A program made the translations under genes and the position numbers. This document shows, one piece after another, positions 1 through 6,488 of a DNA stretch of 12,789 bases. Every line of letters begins with the position of its first letter. The stretch's first letter is position 1. Below the pieces are notes generated by a model. The model made no database searches. It had not been told where the DNA came from and saw only the letters and a program-made list of their open reading frames with translations. Source of the DNA: HGM04593 sp045588485 (GTDB taxonomy: Bacteria; Bacteroidota; Bacteroidia; Bacteroidales; Bacteroidaceae); assembly GCA_045588485.1 (NCBI GenBank), contig JAZNEI010000087.1, forward strand, positions 1 to 12,789, written 5' to 3'.

Positions 1-1
1 T

Positions 2-331
2 GTTGAAGAGGAGACCATCTACCAGGTAGTAGAGCAGCAGCCCGATTTCCCCGGTGGTATGCAAGCACTTATGAAGTACTTAAGAGATAACATACAGTAT
101 CCACGTATAAGCCGCGAGAACAACTCACAGGGTAAGAGCTATGTTAACTTCGTGGTTAACACAGACGGTTCTATACAGGACGTAGAGATTATGAAGAGCT
201 CGGGTGACGTTTACCTCGACAAAGAGGCGGTACGAGTTGTTAAGACTATGCCAAAGTGGAACCCCGGTAAGCAGGCAGGTAAGGCTGTACGTGTACGCTT
301 TACACTACCGGTATTGTTCCGTTTGCAGTAA
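2..331 (+). CDS. TonB-family protein, C-terminal domain (5' end outside window)
   Basis: The reading frame is open from the first bases and runs to TAA at 329-331, so the gene begins upstream; an ATG at 59 is internal. The visible 109 residues are a TonB C-terminal domain. Seen: an entry segment with FPGG, then the block from ALMKYL to NIQYP, FVVNTDG, the IMKSSGD segment, LDKEAVRVVKTMPKWNPGKQ and a closing RVRFTLPVLF strand. This is the usual Bacteroidota form of the domain, which contacts the TonB box of outer-membrane transporters and passes on energy from ExbB/ExbD. The membrane anchor and proline-rich or peptidase regions are not visible. It could therefore be a classical TonB or an M56 (BlaR1-like) peptidase fused to a TonB domain. 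The domain call is firm; the full architecture is unknown. Confidence 0.88.
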   Translation, partial: VEEETIYQVVEQQPDFPGGMQALMKYLRDNIQYPRISRENNSQGKSYVNFVVNTDGSIQDVEIMKSSGDVYLDKEAVRVVKTMPKWNPGKQAGKAVRVRFTLPVLFRLQ

Positions 332-351
332 TAACAGAGAATATACATAAC

Positions 352-383
352 AGAGGCTGCCTTTGTGTAGCCTCTCTTTTTTT
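352..383 (+). terminator. Rho-independent terminator of the TonB-family gene
   Basis: A 7-bp perfect stem, AGAGGCT (352-358) with AGCCTCT (369-375), encloses a 10-nt loop. It is followed by C and seven T residues (377-383). It begins 20 bp after the stop codon, so it separates the TonB gene from the prenyl synthase operon. Confidence 0.85.
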
Positions 384-441
384 ATCAAGACCTAATAAAA
401 AAACAGAGCCGTTCTTGCGGTTAATAACAGAAAAAAAGATT

Positions 442-1416
442 ATGTACAGTTGGGAACAGATTCGTGAAAAAATAAATGAGTTCATAGCTAACCTTGAGAT
501 TGAACGTGAGCCAAAAGAGCTATATCGTCCCATAACATATACGCTGTCACAAAGCGGTAAACGTGTACGCCCCGTACTGTGCCTGATGGCATATAATATG
601 TACAAGGAGAATGTAGATGACGCATTATACCCCGCAGTGGCGATGGAGACCTACCACAACTACACCCTCATACACGACGATGTAATGGACCGTGCCGACA
701 TACGACGTGGAAAACCTACAGTTGCTGCAAAATGGGGCGACAATGCGGCAATACTATCGGGTGATACAATGCTTGTACTTGCATACGAGCTTATCGCAAA
801 AGCACCCAACAACAAACTGCGTGCCATGCTCGACCTTTTTACGACAACTGCCAAAGAGATTGGCGAGGGACAGCAATATGATATGGAGTTCGAGACACGC
901 GATAATGTCACCGAACAGGAGTACATAGAGATGATACGCCTTAAGACCTCGGTGCTTATGGCAGCCTGCATGAAGATGGGTGGCATATTGGCAGATGCAT
1001 CGGACGAGGATTTGAAGAATCTGTATGCATACGGCGAAACTATGGGACTTGCATTTCAGTTGCAGGATGATGTTCTTGATGTCTATGGCGACACATCGGT
1101 ATTCGGAAAGAAGATTGGCGGAGACATAGTATGCAACAAAAAAACATTCTTGCTAATAAAAGCATTGGAGCTTGCATCGCCCGAGCAGCGTGCCGAACTT
1201 GCCGAGTGGATGGCAAAAGAGGAGTTTGACGAGCAGGAGAAAATAGCCCGTTTCACAGCTATCTACAATGCCCTTGGAGTGCGTGCGCTGTGCGAGAAGA
1301 GAATAAACGAGCTGTTTGCCAAATGCGACGAATACATCGACAAAGTTGCCCTACCGGCTGAACGCAAGAGCAACCTCAGAGGATTTGTCGACAGTCTGCT
1401 TAACAGAAATCTCTAA
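442..1416 (+). CDS. Polyprenyl diphosphate synthase (short-chain trans-prenyltransferase)
   Basis: A 324-residue cytosolic enzyme that condenses isopentenyl diphosphate with allylic diphosphates to make prenyl chains for quinones and other isoprenoids. Seen: GKRVRP at 39-44, first aspartate-rich motif DDVMD at 79-83, GQQYDME at 143-149, KTS at 168-170, second aspartate-rich motif DDVLD at 209-213, and a lysine pair (KK) at 223-224. The first motif has no two-residue insertion, and Tyr74 lies five residues before it. In characterised family members an aromatic residue there limits the product to about C15-C20, so a farnesyl or geranylgeranyl diphosphate synthase is likelier than a long-chain octaprenyl enzyme; this is inference. 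I chose the ATG at 442 over an in-frame TTG at 415, because the family starts just before the WEQIREKI helix. It is the first gene of a four-gene operon; the next gene begins 5 bp after its stop. No clear promoter is visible in 384-441. Confidence 0.92.
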   Translation: MYSWEQIREKINEFIANLEIEREPKELYRPITYTLSQSGKRVRPVLCLMAYNMYKENVDDALYPAVAMETYHNYTLIHDDVMDRADIRRGKPTVAAKWGDNAAILSGDTMLVLAYELIAKAPNNKLRAMLDLFTTTAKEIGEGQQYDMEFETRDNVTEQEYIEMIRLKTSVLMAACMKMGGILADASDEDLKNLYAYGETMGLAFQLQDDVLDVYGDTSVFGKKIGGDIVCNKKTFLLIKALELASPEQRAELAEWMAKEEFDEQEKIARFTAIYNALGVRALCEKRINELFAKCDEYIDKVALPAERKSNLRGFVDSLLNRNL

Positions 1417-1421
1417 GGCCG

Positions 1422-2138
1422 ATGCCCTACCGCCGTCTACCAAAAACCGACCGGGCACGCATACGAAGCCTCGGCATGGCTATTGACTCCTGCATACAGA
1501 ATGGCATATACACCAATGTGCTACCGCACGACCTGTACCACAAGGCCAAGAATTTCCTTGAGCGTTTTTCGCGTGAAGTGTCGATATACGAGCGTGCAAT
1601 GGCCGAACAGTCATCGAAGCGCCGTAATAACAAATACGACACGGCGCTGAAACAGGCACGTATGTATGTATCGCACTTTATACAGGTACTGAGTATGAGC
1701 ATTATACGTGGCGAAATTCCACGCAGCAAACGCAGCTATTACGGATTACCCACCGACCAGGACAATGTTCCCCCTCTTGTTTCTGAGGGCGCACTGCTTC
1801 AATGGGGCGAGAACATAAAAGAGGGCGAACGACGACGCACAGCCGAGGGAGGTATACCCATCTACAACCCGACAATGGGACGTGTTGCCGTTGTATATGA
1901 TATCTTCAAAGAGATGTATATGCATCAGCAACAACTGCAACAACGTACAGCCGAAGCATTGGATAATATAGCAACCATGCGTCCCGAAGGCGATGTAATG
2001 ATTCTTCGTATATGGAATCTTGTAGAGGAACATTTTGCCAATCTGTCACAAGAGAAGCGGCTGAAAGAGTGTGCCAAATATGGCATAATATATTACATAC
2101 GTACCGATCGTAAAAAAAAGAGCGAAGAGGATGATTGA
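1422..2138 (+). CDS. Conserved-looking hypothetical protein of the prenyl synthase-TatD operon
   Basis: A 238-residue protein that I cannot assign to a named family. It has no signal peptide and no membrane segment, so it is probably cytosolic. It begins MPYRRLPKTD, is rich in Arg, Lys and Tyr, is largely helical by composition, and ends in a charged tail (RKKKSEEDD). A Gln-rich stretch near residues 167-173 (HQQQLQQ) may be part of a helix or short coiled coil. No catalytic motif stands out. It is clearly a real gene: codon use resembles its neighbours, it starts 5 bp after the prenyl synthase stop, and its last 8 bp overlap the tatD start (ATGATTGA). I have a vague impression of similar proteins opening with MPYRRLP in other Bacteroidota, but could not verify this. 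Function unknown. Confidence 0.85.
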   Translation: MPYRRLPKTDRARIRSLGMAIDSCIQNGIYTNVLPHDLYHKAKNFLERFSREVSIYERAMAEQSSKRRNNKYDTALKQARMYVSHFIQVLSMSIIRGEIPRSKRSYYGLPTDQDNVPPLVSEGALLQWGENIKEGERRRTAEGGIPIYNPTMGRVAVVYDIFKEMYMHQQQLQQRTAEALDNIATMRPEGDVMILRIWNLVEEHFANLSQEKRLKECAKYGIIYYIRTDRKKKSEEDD

Positions 2139-2922
2139 TTATATCGACACCCACACCCACCTGTTTGTAAAGGAGTTTGATAAAGACCGTGACATCACGG
2201 TTGCACAAGCAATAGAGGCAGGCGTAAACCGTCTTTGTCTGCCCTGCATAGACGCATCGAGCATTGCACCAATTATGGCAATGTGCGACAAATATCCCGA
2301 TGTCTGTTACCCGATGATAGGTCTGCATCCCACTGACGTTGCCGATGACTACCATGAGCAGTTACAGATGATGCACAACACTTTGCAGAACAACAACCGT
2401 TTTATTGCAATTGGTGAGGTAGGACTCGACTTTTATTGGGACGACACACGAAAAGAGCAACAGATAGATGCTTTTGAGCGACAGATAGAGTGGGCAGCAG
2501 CATCGAAGCTGCCGCTGGTAATACACTCGCGCAGCGCATTCGACACCATATACGAAGTAATGGAACTTCACCGCAGTAAATCGCTTACAGGAGTATTCCA
2601 CTGTTTCTCAGGTAGTAGTGAGGAGGCACAAGCGCTGCTTAGTTTCCCCGGATTCATGCTTGGCATAGGCGGAACGGTGACATACAAAAAGAGCACGCTG
2701 CCACAGGTACTAAAAGAGACAGTTCCACTTGAACGGATTGTACTGGAGACCGACTCGCCCTATCTGGCTCCCGTCCCCAAACGCGGCAAACGCAACGAGA
2801 GCGCCTACATACCATATATAGCCGAATTTCTCTCGAACATATACTGCTGTGATGAGAGCGAGATAGCACGCATAACAACCGAAAATGCTTTAAAAGTATT
2901 CACAAAGATAAACCGAGTATGA
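2131..2922 (+). CDS. tatD: TatD-family metal-dependent hydrolase (putative deoxyribonuclease)
   Basis: A 263-residue TIM-barrel hydrolase of the amidohydrolase superfamily. TatD-family members are Mg2+/Mn2+-dependent 3'-5' exonucleases or DNases linked to DNA repair and processing. Motifs in order: DTHTH at 6-10 (His8, His10), GLHP at 64-67, GEVGLD at 95-100 (Glu96 as bridging metal ligand), HSR at 132-134, HCFSG at 157-161, and ETDSPYLAP at 206-214 (Asp208). All expected metal ligands are present and the length is normal for the family. The start codon overlaps the end of the preceding gene by 8 bp and the stop overlaps the next start (ATGA), so translational coupling is likely. Family and metal chemistry are firm; the physiological substrate in this organism is not known from sequence. 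Confidence 0.95.
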   Translation: MIDYIDTHTHLFVKEFDKDRDITVAQAIEAGVNRLCLPCIDASSIAPIMAMCDKYPDVCYPMIGLHPTDVADDYHEQLQMMHNTLQNNNRFIAIGEVGLDFYWDDTRKEQQIDAFERQIEWAAASKLPLVIHSRSAFDTIYEVMELHRSKSLTGVFHCFSGSSEEAQALLSFPGFMLGIGGTVTYKKSTLPQVLKETVPLERIVLETDSPYLAPVPKRGKRNESAYIPYIAEFLSNIYCCDESEIARITTENALKVFTKINRV

Positions 2923-3986
2923 AGATAGACAAGATAGATATATTTGAGAAATCGAAACGACCTATTATTATAGGCGCAGGCCCTTGTAGCGCCGAGAGCG
3001 AAGAGCAGGTAATGCAAATAGCCAAAGAGCTAACCAACAGAGGTATTACATTTTTCCGTGCAGGAATATGGAAACCCCGTACAAAACCCGGATGCTTCGA
3101 AGGAATAGGCAAAATGGGATTACCTTGGCTCAAACGTGTGCGTGAAGAGTTTTCTATTCCCGTAGCTACCGAGGTTGCCACCCCCGAACATGTAGAGCAG
3201 AGCCTTGCTGCAGGAATCGACATTCTGTGGATTGGAGCACGCACAACAGCCAACCCCTTTGCTGTTCAAGACCTTGCCGACTCACTACGTGGTGTAGATA
3301 TACCCGTTCTTGTAAAGAACCCTGTAAACCCCGACCTCGAACTGTGGATAGGAGCATTGGAGCGACTGAATAATGCAGGAATCACACGCTTGGGCTGCAT
3401 ACACCGAGGCTTCTCGTCGTATGGCGAAAAGATATTCCGCAATGCACCACAATGGCAATTGCCGCTTGAGCTGAAACGTCGCCTGCCACAGTTGCCTATG
3501 CTGTGCGACCCCAGCCACATAGCCGGCAAACGCGAACTGCTTGCTATGCTCTCGCAAGAGGCCATGGACCTGAACTTCGACGGACTTATGATTGAGTCGC
3601 ACTGCCAACCCGAGTGTGCCCTCAGCGATAACCGTCAGCAGGTTGTACCCTCAGAGTTGTTTGTTATACTCGACCGTCTTGTACACCGTACAACAACCGG
3701 CGATTGCAAAGAAATTTCGCGTTACCGTGCCCTACTCGATGAGATAGACAACGACCTTATGCGCCTTATCTCGAAGCGTATGCAGATTGCACGCGAGATT
3801 GGAGAGATTAAACGCGAGAAAGGACTGACAGTGTTCCAACCCTTCCGCTACAACGAGGTTATGGAGCGTTACGCAGCAGACAGCGCCCTACACAGCCTTG
3901 ATGTAGAGGCTATGAAAGACATATTCGAGGTAATACACTCCGAAAGCATCCGCCAGCAGTTGAAGATTGTGAACGACATTCAGTAA
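2919..3986 (+). CDS. Bifunctional 3-deoxy-7-phosphoheptulonate synthase / chorismate mutase (AroQ type, C-terminal)
   Basis: A 355-residue fusion that catalyses the first shikimate-pathway step (PEP plus erythrose 4-phosphate to DAHP) and chorismate to prephenate. The DAHP synthase domain spans about residues 12-258. Seen: GAGPCSAES (Cys23 metal ligand), FRAGIWKPRT at 46-55, GARTT at 106-110, VKNP at 132-135, HRGFSSYG at 162-169, DPSHIAGKR at 197-205 (His200), IESH at 225-228 (Glu226), and LSDNRQQ at 235-241 (Asp237). The helical mutase spans about 265-350, with Arg287, Lys298 and Arg310 spaced like catalytic Arg28, Lys39 and Arg51 of E. coli chorismate mutase. This domain order is known from Prevotella and Porphyromonas, where prephenate-linked allosteric control is reported. 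The ATGA overlap with tatD and the lack of other aromatic genes nearby are notable. It is the last gene of its operon. Confidence 0.95.
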   Translation: MKIDKIDIFEKSKRPIIIGAGPCSAESEEQVMQIAKELTNRGITFFRAGIWKPRTKPGCFEGIGKMGLPWLKRVREEFSIPVATEVATPEHVEQSLAAGIDILWIGARTTANPFAVQDLADSLRGVDIPVLVKNPVNPDLELWIGALERLNNAGITRLGCIHRGFSSYGEKIFRNAPQWQLPLELKRRLPQLPMLCDPSHIAGKRELLAMLSQEAMDLNFDGLMIESHCQPECALSDNRQQVVPSELFVILDRLVHRTTTGDCKEISRYRALLDEIDNDLMRLISKRMQIAREIGEIKREKGLTVFQPFRYNEVMERYAADSALHSLDVEAMKDIFEVIHSESIRQQLKIVNDIQ

Positions 3987-4004
3987 CAACATCTTATATC
4001 ACAA

Positions 4005-4046
4005 AAATATCAGAGGGCAGACTCAAAAGCCTACCCCCTGATATTT
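4005..4046. terminator. Shared (bidirectional) terminator hairpin between convergent operons
   Basis: AAATATCAGAGGG (4005-4017) pairs with CCCCCTGATATTT (4034-4046) with one mismatch and a 16-nt loop. It sits between the convergent DAHP synthase and cyclo-ligase genes. Read on the minus strand it runs into five Ts, so it fits best as the terminator of the minus-strand operon. The right arm lies inside the last codons of the cyclo-ligase gene, next to its stop codon at 4031-4033. Confidence 0.6.
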
Positions 4047-4582
4047 GTATCGACTGTTATAATCTCGTCAAGCCGCTTATCGTGCGGCTCAACAGGTAAC
4101 ACCTCTGACAACTGCACACTGTGACAGATTCCTATTGTGTGGGCACGAAACCCCTCACGTGCCATATATCTGTCGTAATATCCTTTTCCGCGTCCCAAAC
4201 GCAGCCCATCGGCAGTAAATGCCAGCCCGGGAAGAATCATCACATCAATATCCGACGGAAGTACAGGAATATCGCCGTCGGGTTCCTGTATTCCCATTGC
4301 TCCACTATGCATAGTATCGGCACTATAAGGGTAAAAATCCATCTCATCACCCGAGAGACGCGGAAGTACCACCGAGGTTTTTATAGCAAGAGTTTCTATC
4401 AATTCTATGGTATCAATTTCGTCGGGTAGAGAAGCAAAGAGTGCAATTGTTGCAGCCGATTGCACCTTCCTGTGCTGCAAAAGTCGTTCGGCTACAATGA
4501 GAGCCTCGGCAGCTCGTACCTCGGCCGGCATTGCCATAATAAGGCTTTTCACTCTTTTTCTAAACTCTTTTTTGCTCTCCAT
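4031..4582 (-). CDS. 5-formyltetrahydrofolate cyclo-ligase (5,10-methenyl-THF synthetase)
   Basis: A 183-residue cytosolic enzyme that uses ATP to convert 5-formyl-THF to 5,10-methenyl-THF, returning an inhibitory folate to the one-carbon pool. The family gene is called ygfA/fau in E. coli and yqgN in Bacillus. Seen: basic N-terminus (KKEFRKR, residues 4-10), LFASLPDEIDT at 48-58, VVLPRLSGDEMDFY at 71-84, the MGIQEPDGD loop at 96-104, the signature LPGLAFTADG then LGRGKGYYDRY from 117 to 139, and EPHDKRLDEIITV at 165-177. Length is normal and all family blocks are present. It starts 6 bp after the meaB stop on the same strand, so the two are almost certainly co-transcribed. Its stop codon touches the terminator hairpin. 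Confidence 0.94.
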   Translation of the reverse strand: MESKKEFRKRVKSLIMAMPAEVRAAEALIVAERLLQHRKVQSAATIALFASLPDEIDTIELIETLAIKTSVVLPRLSGDEMDFYPYSADTMHSGAMGIQEPDGDIPVLPSDIDVMILPGLAFTADGLRLGRGKGYYDRYMAREGFRAHTIGICHSVQLSEVLPVEPHDKRLDEIITVDTNIRG

Positions 4583-4588
4583 AGGACT

Positions 4589-5683
4589 TTACATCTTATC
4601 GAATATCTCGAGAAGTTTTGCAGCAGCAGCAAAGGATGTTATCCTTCCGTCCTGTACAGCCTGCTCGAATGTAGTAAGCAACCGTTCCATTCCATCGGCA
4701 TTATAAAACCGCGAACGCAACTGCTCGTTAATGGTCTCGTACATCCAATATTTTGCCTGATGACGACGGCGAGCATCGAAAGAGCCATTCTCCTTTACAG
4801 CATCCACAAAGCTGTAAATCATATCCCAAACCTCTTTTATTCCTATATTATAAAAGCCCGAATAGGTGAGTACCTGCGGACGGATTCCACTCATTGGCAT
4901 GGGAAAGAGCTTCAAAGCATTGCGATAGTGTGCCGCAGCACGACGAGCCTCTTCGACATTATCGCCATCGGCCTTGTTTATGACTATTCCGTCGGCCATC
5001 TCCATTATACCACGCTTTATTCCCTGAAGTTCGTCGCCGGCTCCTGCAATCTGCAACAACAGAAAGAAATCGACCATTGAGTATACGGCTGTCTCGCTCT
5101 GCCCCACTCCCACAGTCTCGACAAATATTGTATCGTAACCTGCTGCCTCGCACAGCACTATTGTCTCGCGTGTCTTACGCGCAACACCGCCCAACGAACC
5201 GGCCGAAGCGCTGGGACGTATGAAAGCATCGGGATGTGCCGAAAGACGCTCCATGCGGGTCTTATCTCCCAAGATACTTCCTTTGCTGCGCTCGCTGCTT
5301 GGGTCTACAGCAAGCACGGCCAATTTACGGGCATCACCGGCAAGCACATGCATACCAAAAGCATCTATCGAGGTGCTTTTTCCTGCACCGGGTACACCGG
5401 TTATGCCTATTCGCACTGAATTACCCGAATAGGGCAGACAGCGTTCAACCACCTCTTGCGCAACACTCTGATGCTGCGGCAACATACTCTCGACAAGTGT
5501 CACGGCGCGAGAAAGAATTGTTACATCACCACGCAATATTCCGTTGACATAATCGTCGGCTGTGAGTTGCACAGCCTTGCGCCTCTTTTTCAGAGAAAGA
5601 TAAGGGTTGATGGAGCTAAGTTTCTCTACTCCATCATTTACTTTCAGACCTTTATATGCATTGTCATTCTCGGGATGCTCCAT
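4589..5683 (-). CDS. meaB: Methylmalonyl-CoA mutase-associated GTPase MeaB
   Basis: A 364-residue P-loop GTPase of the G3E family (MeaB/ArgK/YgfD). MeaB protects methylmalonyl-CoA mutase and gates loading of adenosylcobalamin. Seen: Walker A GVPGAGKST at 96-104, LAVDPSS at 124-130 (Mg-site Asp127), SILGDKTRM at 136-144, ETVGVGQSE at 189-197 (switch region), and NKAD base-recognition motif at 236-239. The C-terminal helical arm (about 300-364) is the dimerisation region of the family. No mutase, epimerase or cobalamin adenosyltransferase gene lies in this window, so its partner must be encoded elsewhere. It is the first gene of a two-gene unit with the folate cyclo-ligase, and a promoter-like sequence lies just upstream. 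Confidence 0.94.
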   Translation of the reverse strand: MEHPENDNAYKGLKVNDGVEKLSSINPYLSLKKRRKAVQLTADDYVNGILRGDVTILSRAVTLVESMLPQHQSVAQEVVERCLPYSGNSVRIGITGVPGAGKSTSIDAFGMHVLAGDARKLAVLAVDPSSERSKGSILGDKTRMERLSAHPDAFIRPSASAGSLGGVARKTRETIVLCEAAGYDTIFVETVGVGQSETAVYSMVDFFLLLQIAGAGDELQGIKRGIMEMADGIVINKADGDNVEEARRAAAHYRNALKLFPMPMSGIRPQVLTYSGFYNIGIKEVWDMIYSFVDAVKENGSFDARRRHQAKYWMYETINEQLRSRFYNADGMERLLTTFEQAVQDGRITSFAAAAKLLEIFDKM

Positions 5684-5727
5684 AATACCGTTATTTTAAT
5701 GAATGCAGTATACTTTTACCGATACAG

Positions 5728-5760
5728 CAAATATAAGCAAAAAAATATCAGCACCCCAAG
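5728..5760 (-). promoter_or_regulatory. Candidate Bacteroidota promoter for meaB
   Basis: On the minus strand TATATTTG (5735 down to 5728) is a perfect match to the TAnnTTTG -7 element. A CTTG (5760-5757), one base off the TTTG -33 element, lies 21 nt further upstream, within the reported spacing. Transcription would start near 5721, giving a leader of about 40 nt. The -33 half lies in the loop of the upstream terminator hairpin. Motif match only. Confidence 0.5.
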
Positions 5761-5777
5761 CCGAGTGCTGATATTTT
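5742..5777 (-). terminator. Terminator of the DUF3332 lipoprotein gene
   Basis: AAAATATCAGCAC (5742-5754) pairs perfectly with GTGCTGATATTTT (5765-5777), a 13-bp stem with a 10-nt loop. On the minus strand the stem merges into a run of seven Ts. It lies 19 bp beyond the lipoprotein stop codon and just upstream of meaB. The reverse reading also ends in TTTT, so weak activity on the plus strand is possible. Confidence 0.85.
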
Positions 5778-5795
5778 ATATTTATGTAATAAAGA

Positions 5796-6332
5796 TTATC
5801 TCTGAGCGTAATCTACCATATACATACGAGCCATATTAACACCGGCCTCATCAAGAGAGACGTTCATCGTCTGACCATTGAGAAGATAGAGCTGAGCGTT
5901 CTCGCCATTGATAGTCATAAGTTTGTTAATCTGATTGTTATATTCAACGCTCCAGCTGTTATCGTTCTCATCGAAAATAAAATTCATAGCTGTCTCGCCA
6001 TTAGAGAGGTTGTAACCATTCTCATTTACTGTAATCTTAACATCCTCGCCCTTGCTGTTCTTGACAATCTTGCTATCACCTACATTCTTACTTATTGCTG
6101 AATTTCCTGTCCAAAACTCGATTGAGTTAAGTACCAGAATATCGGCTAAAATAGAAATCTCATATACAGGAACAATATGCATACATACAAATACAAGTTC
6201 ATTGACAAACTTGTCACCGATACCCATATTCCAATTTTTCAGTTTATTTGTCAGACTGAACGAACCAATACATGATGACATTACAATACACGCCGAAAGC
6301 AGAATAGCTGCAACTTTTAAATTCTTTTTCAT
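5796..6332 (-). CDS. DUF3332-family lipoprotein
   Basis: A 178-residue small lipoprotein of unknown function. The N-terminus MKKNLKVAAILLSACIVMSSC is a lipoprotein signal with the lipidated Cys at residue 21. The residues after it (IGSFSLTNK) lack the acidic surface-export signal known from Bacteroides, so a periplasmic-facing lipoprotein is likelier. The pattern that matches DUF3332 is LTNKLKNWN near 27-35, then a hydrophobic stretch at about 42-75 with HIVPVYEISILADILVLNS and EFWTG. The C-terminal half is strand-like and Asn-rich. I chose the Met at 6332 because its MKKN start gives a standard signal peptide; an in-frame ATG at 6338 would add two residues. It is flanked by strong hairpins on both sides, so it is probably transcribed alone. 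DUF3332 membership is from memory of the family pattern. Confidence 0.82.
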   Translation of the reverse strand: MKKNLKVAAILLSACIVMSSCIGSFSLTNKLKNWNMGIGDKFVNELVFVCMHIVPVYEISILADILVLNSIEFWTGNSAISKNVGDSKIVKNSKGEDVKITVNENGYNLSNGETAMNFIFDENDNSWSVEYNNQINKLMTINGENAQLYLLNGQTMNVSLDEAGVNMARMYMVDYAQR

Positions 6333-6356
6333 AATCATTAAACTTTGAGATTAGTT

Positions 6357-6384
6357 AGTATAAAAATCTAAGTATAAAAATCTA
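6357..6384. repeat. 14-bp perfect tandem duplication upstream of the lipoprotein gene
   Basis: Two adjacent identical copies of AGTATAAAAATCTA lie at 6357-6370 and 6371-6384, 25-52 bp upstream of the lipoprotein start at 6332. On the minus strand each copy contains TAGATTTT, one base off the TAnnTTTG promoter element. This is therefore probably the promoter or leader region of that gene. The functional role is inferred. Confidence 0.8.
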
Positions 6385-6392
6385 ATAAAAGA

Positions 6393-6447
6393 GCGGCAGG
6401 ACAAAATCACACCGCCGAAGGCAAATGTAGTGATTTTTTCCTGCCGC
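6393..6447 (-). terminator. Large hairpin after pepD, probable terminator
   Basis: An 18-bp stem with one mismatch pairs 6393-6410 (starting GCGGCAGGAC) with 6430-6447 (ending TCCTGCCGC). The 19-nt loop itself contains a small GCC-GAA-GGC hairpin. It starts 41 bp after the pepD stop. On the minus strand the stem is followed by TCTTTTATT, a weak T-tract. The loop reads TACATTTG on the minus strand (6429-6422), a match to the -7 promoter element, so it may also contribute to expression of the lipoprotein gene. Confidence 0.7.
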
Positions 6448-6488
6448 AATGCAGAATCAACTGTTTTTTTTCAAAAAAGTTAATTATT

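Noticed and set aside
12..331. Possible standalone small TonB-like gene starting at the ATG at 59.
   Set aside because: The frame is open upstream to the window start and the residues before the ATG (QQPDFPGG) belong to the conserved domain, so the gene simply begins outside the window.
415..441. In-frame TTG start for the prenyl synthase, adding nine residues.
   Set aside because: The extra residues (MRLITEKKI) lie in an A-rich leader and do not fit the family N-terminus; the ATG at 442 is preferred.
4460..5080. A 206-codon plus-strand open frame antisense to meaB and the cyclo-ligase.
   Set aside because: It spans the junction of two certain genes and its product lacks family features; treated as a shadow frame.
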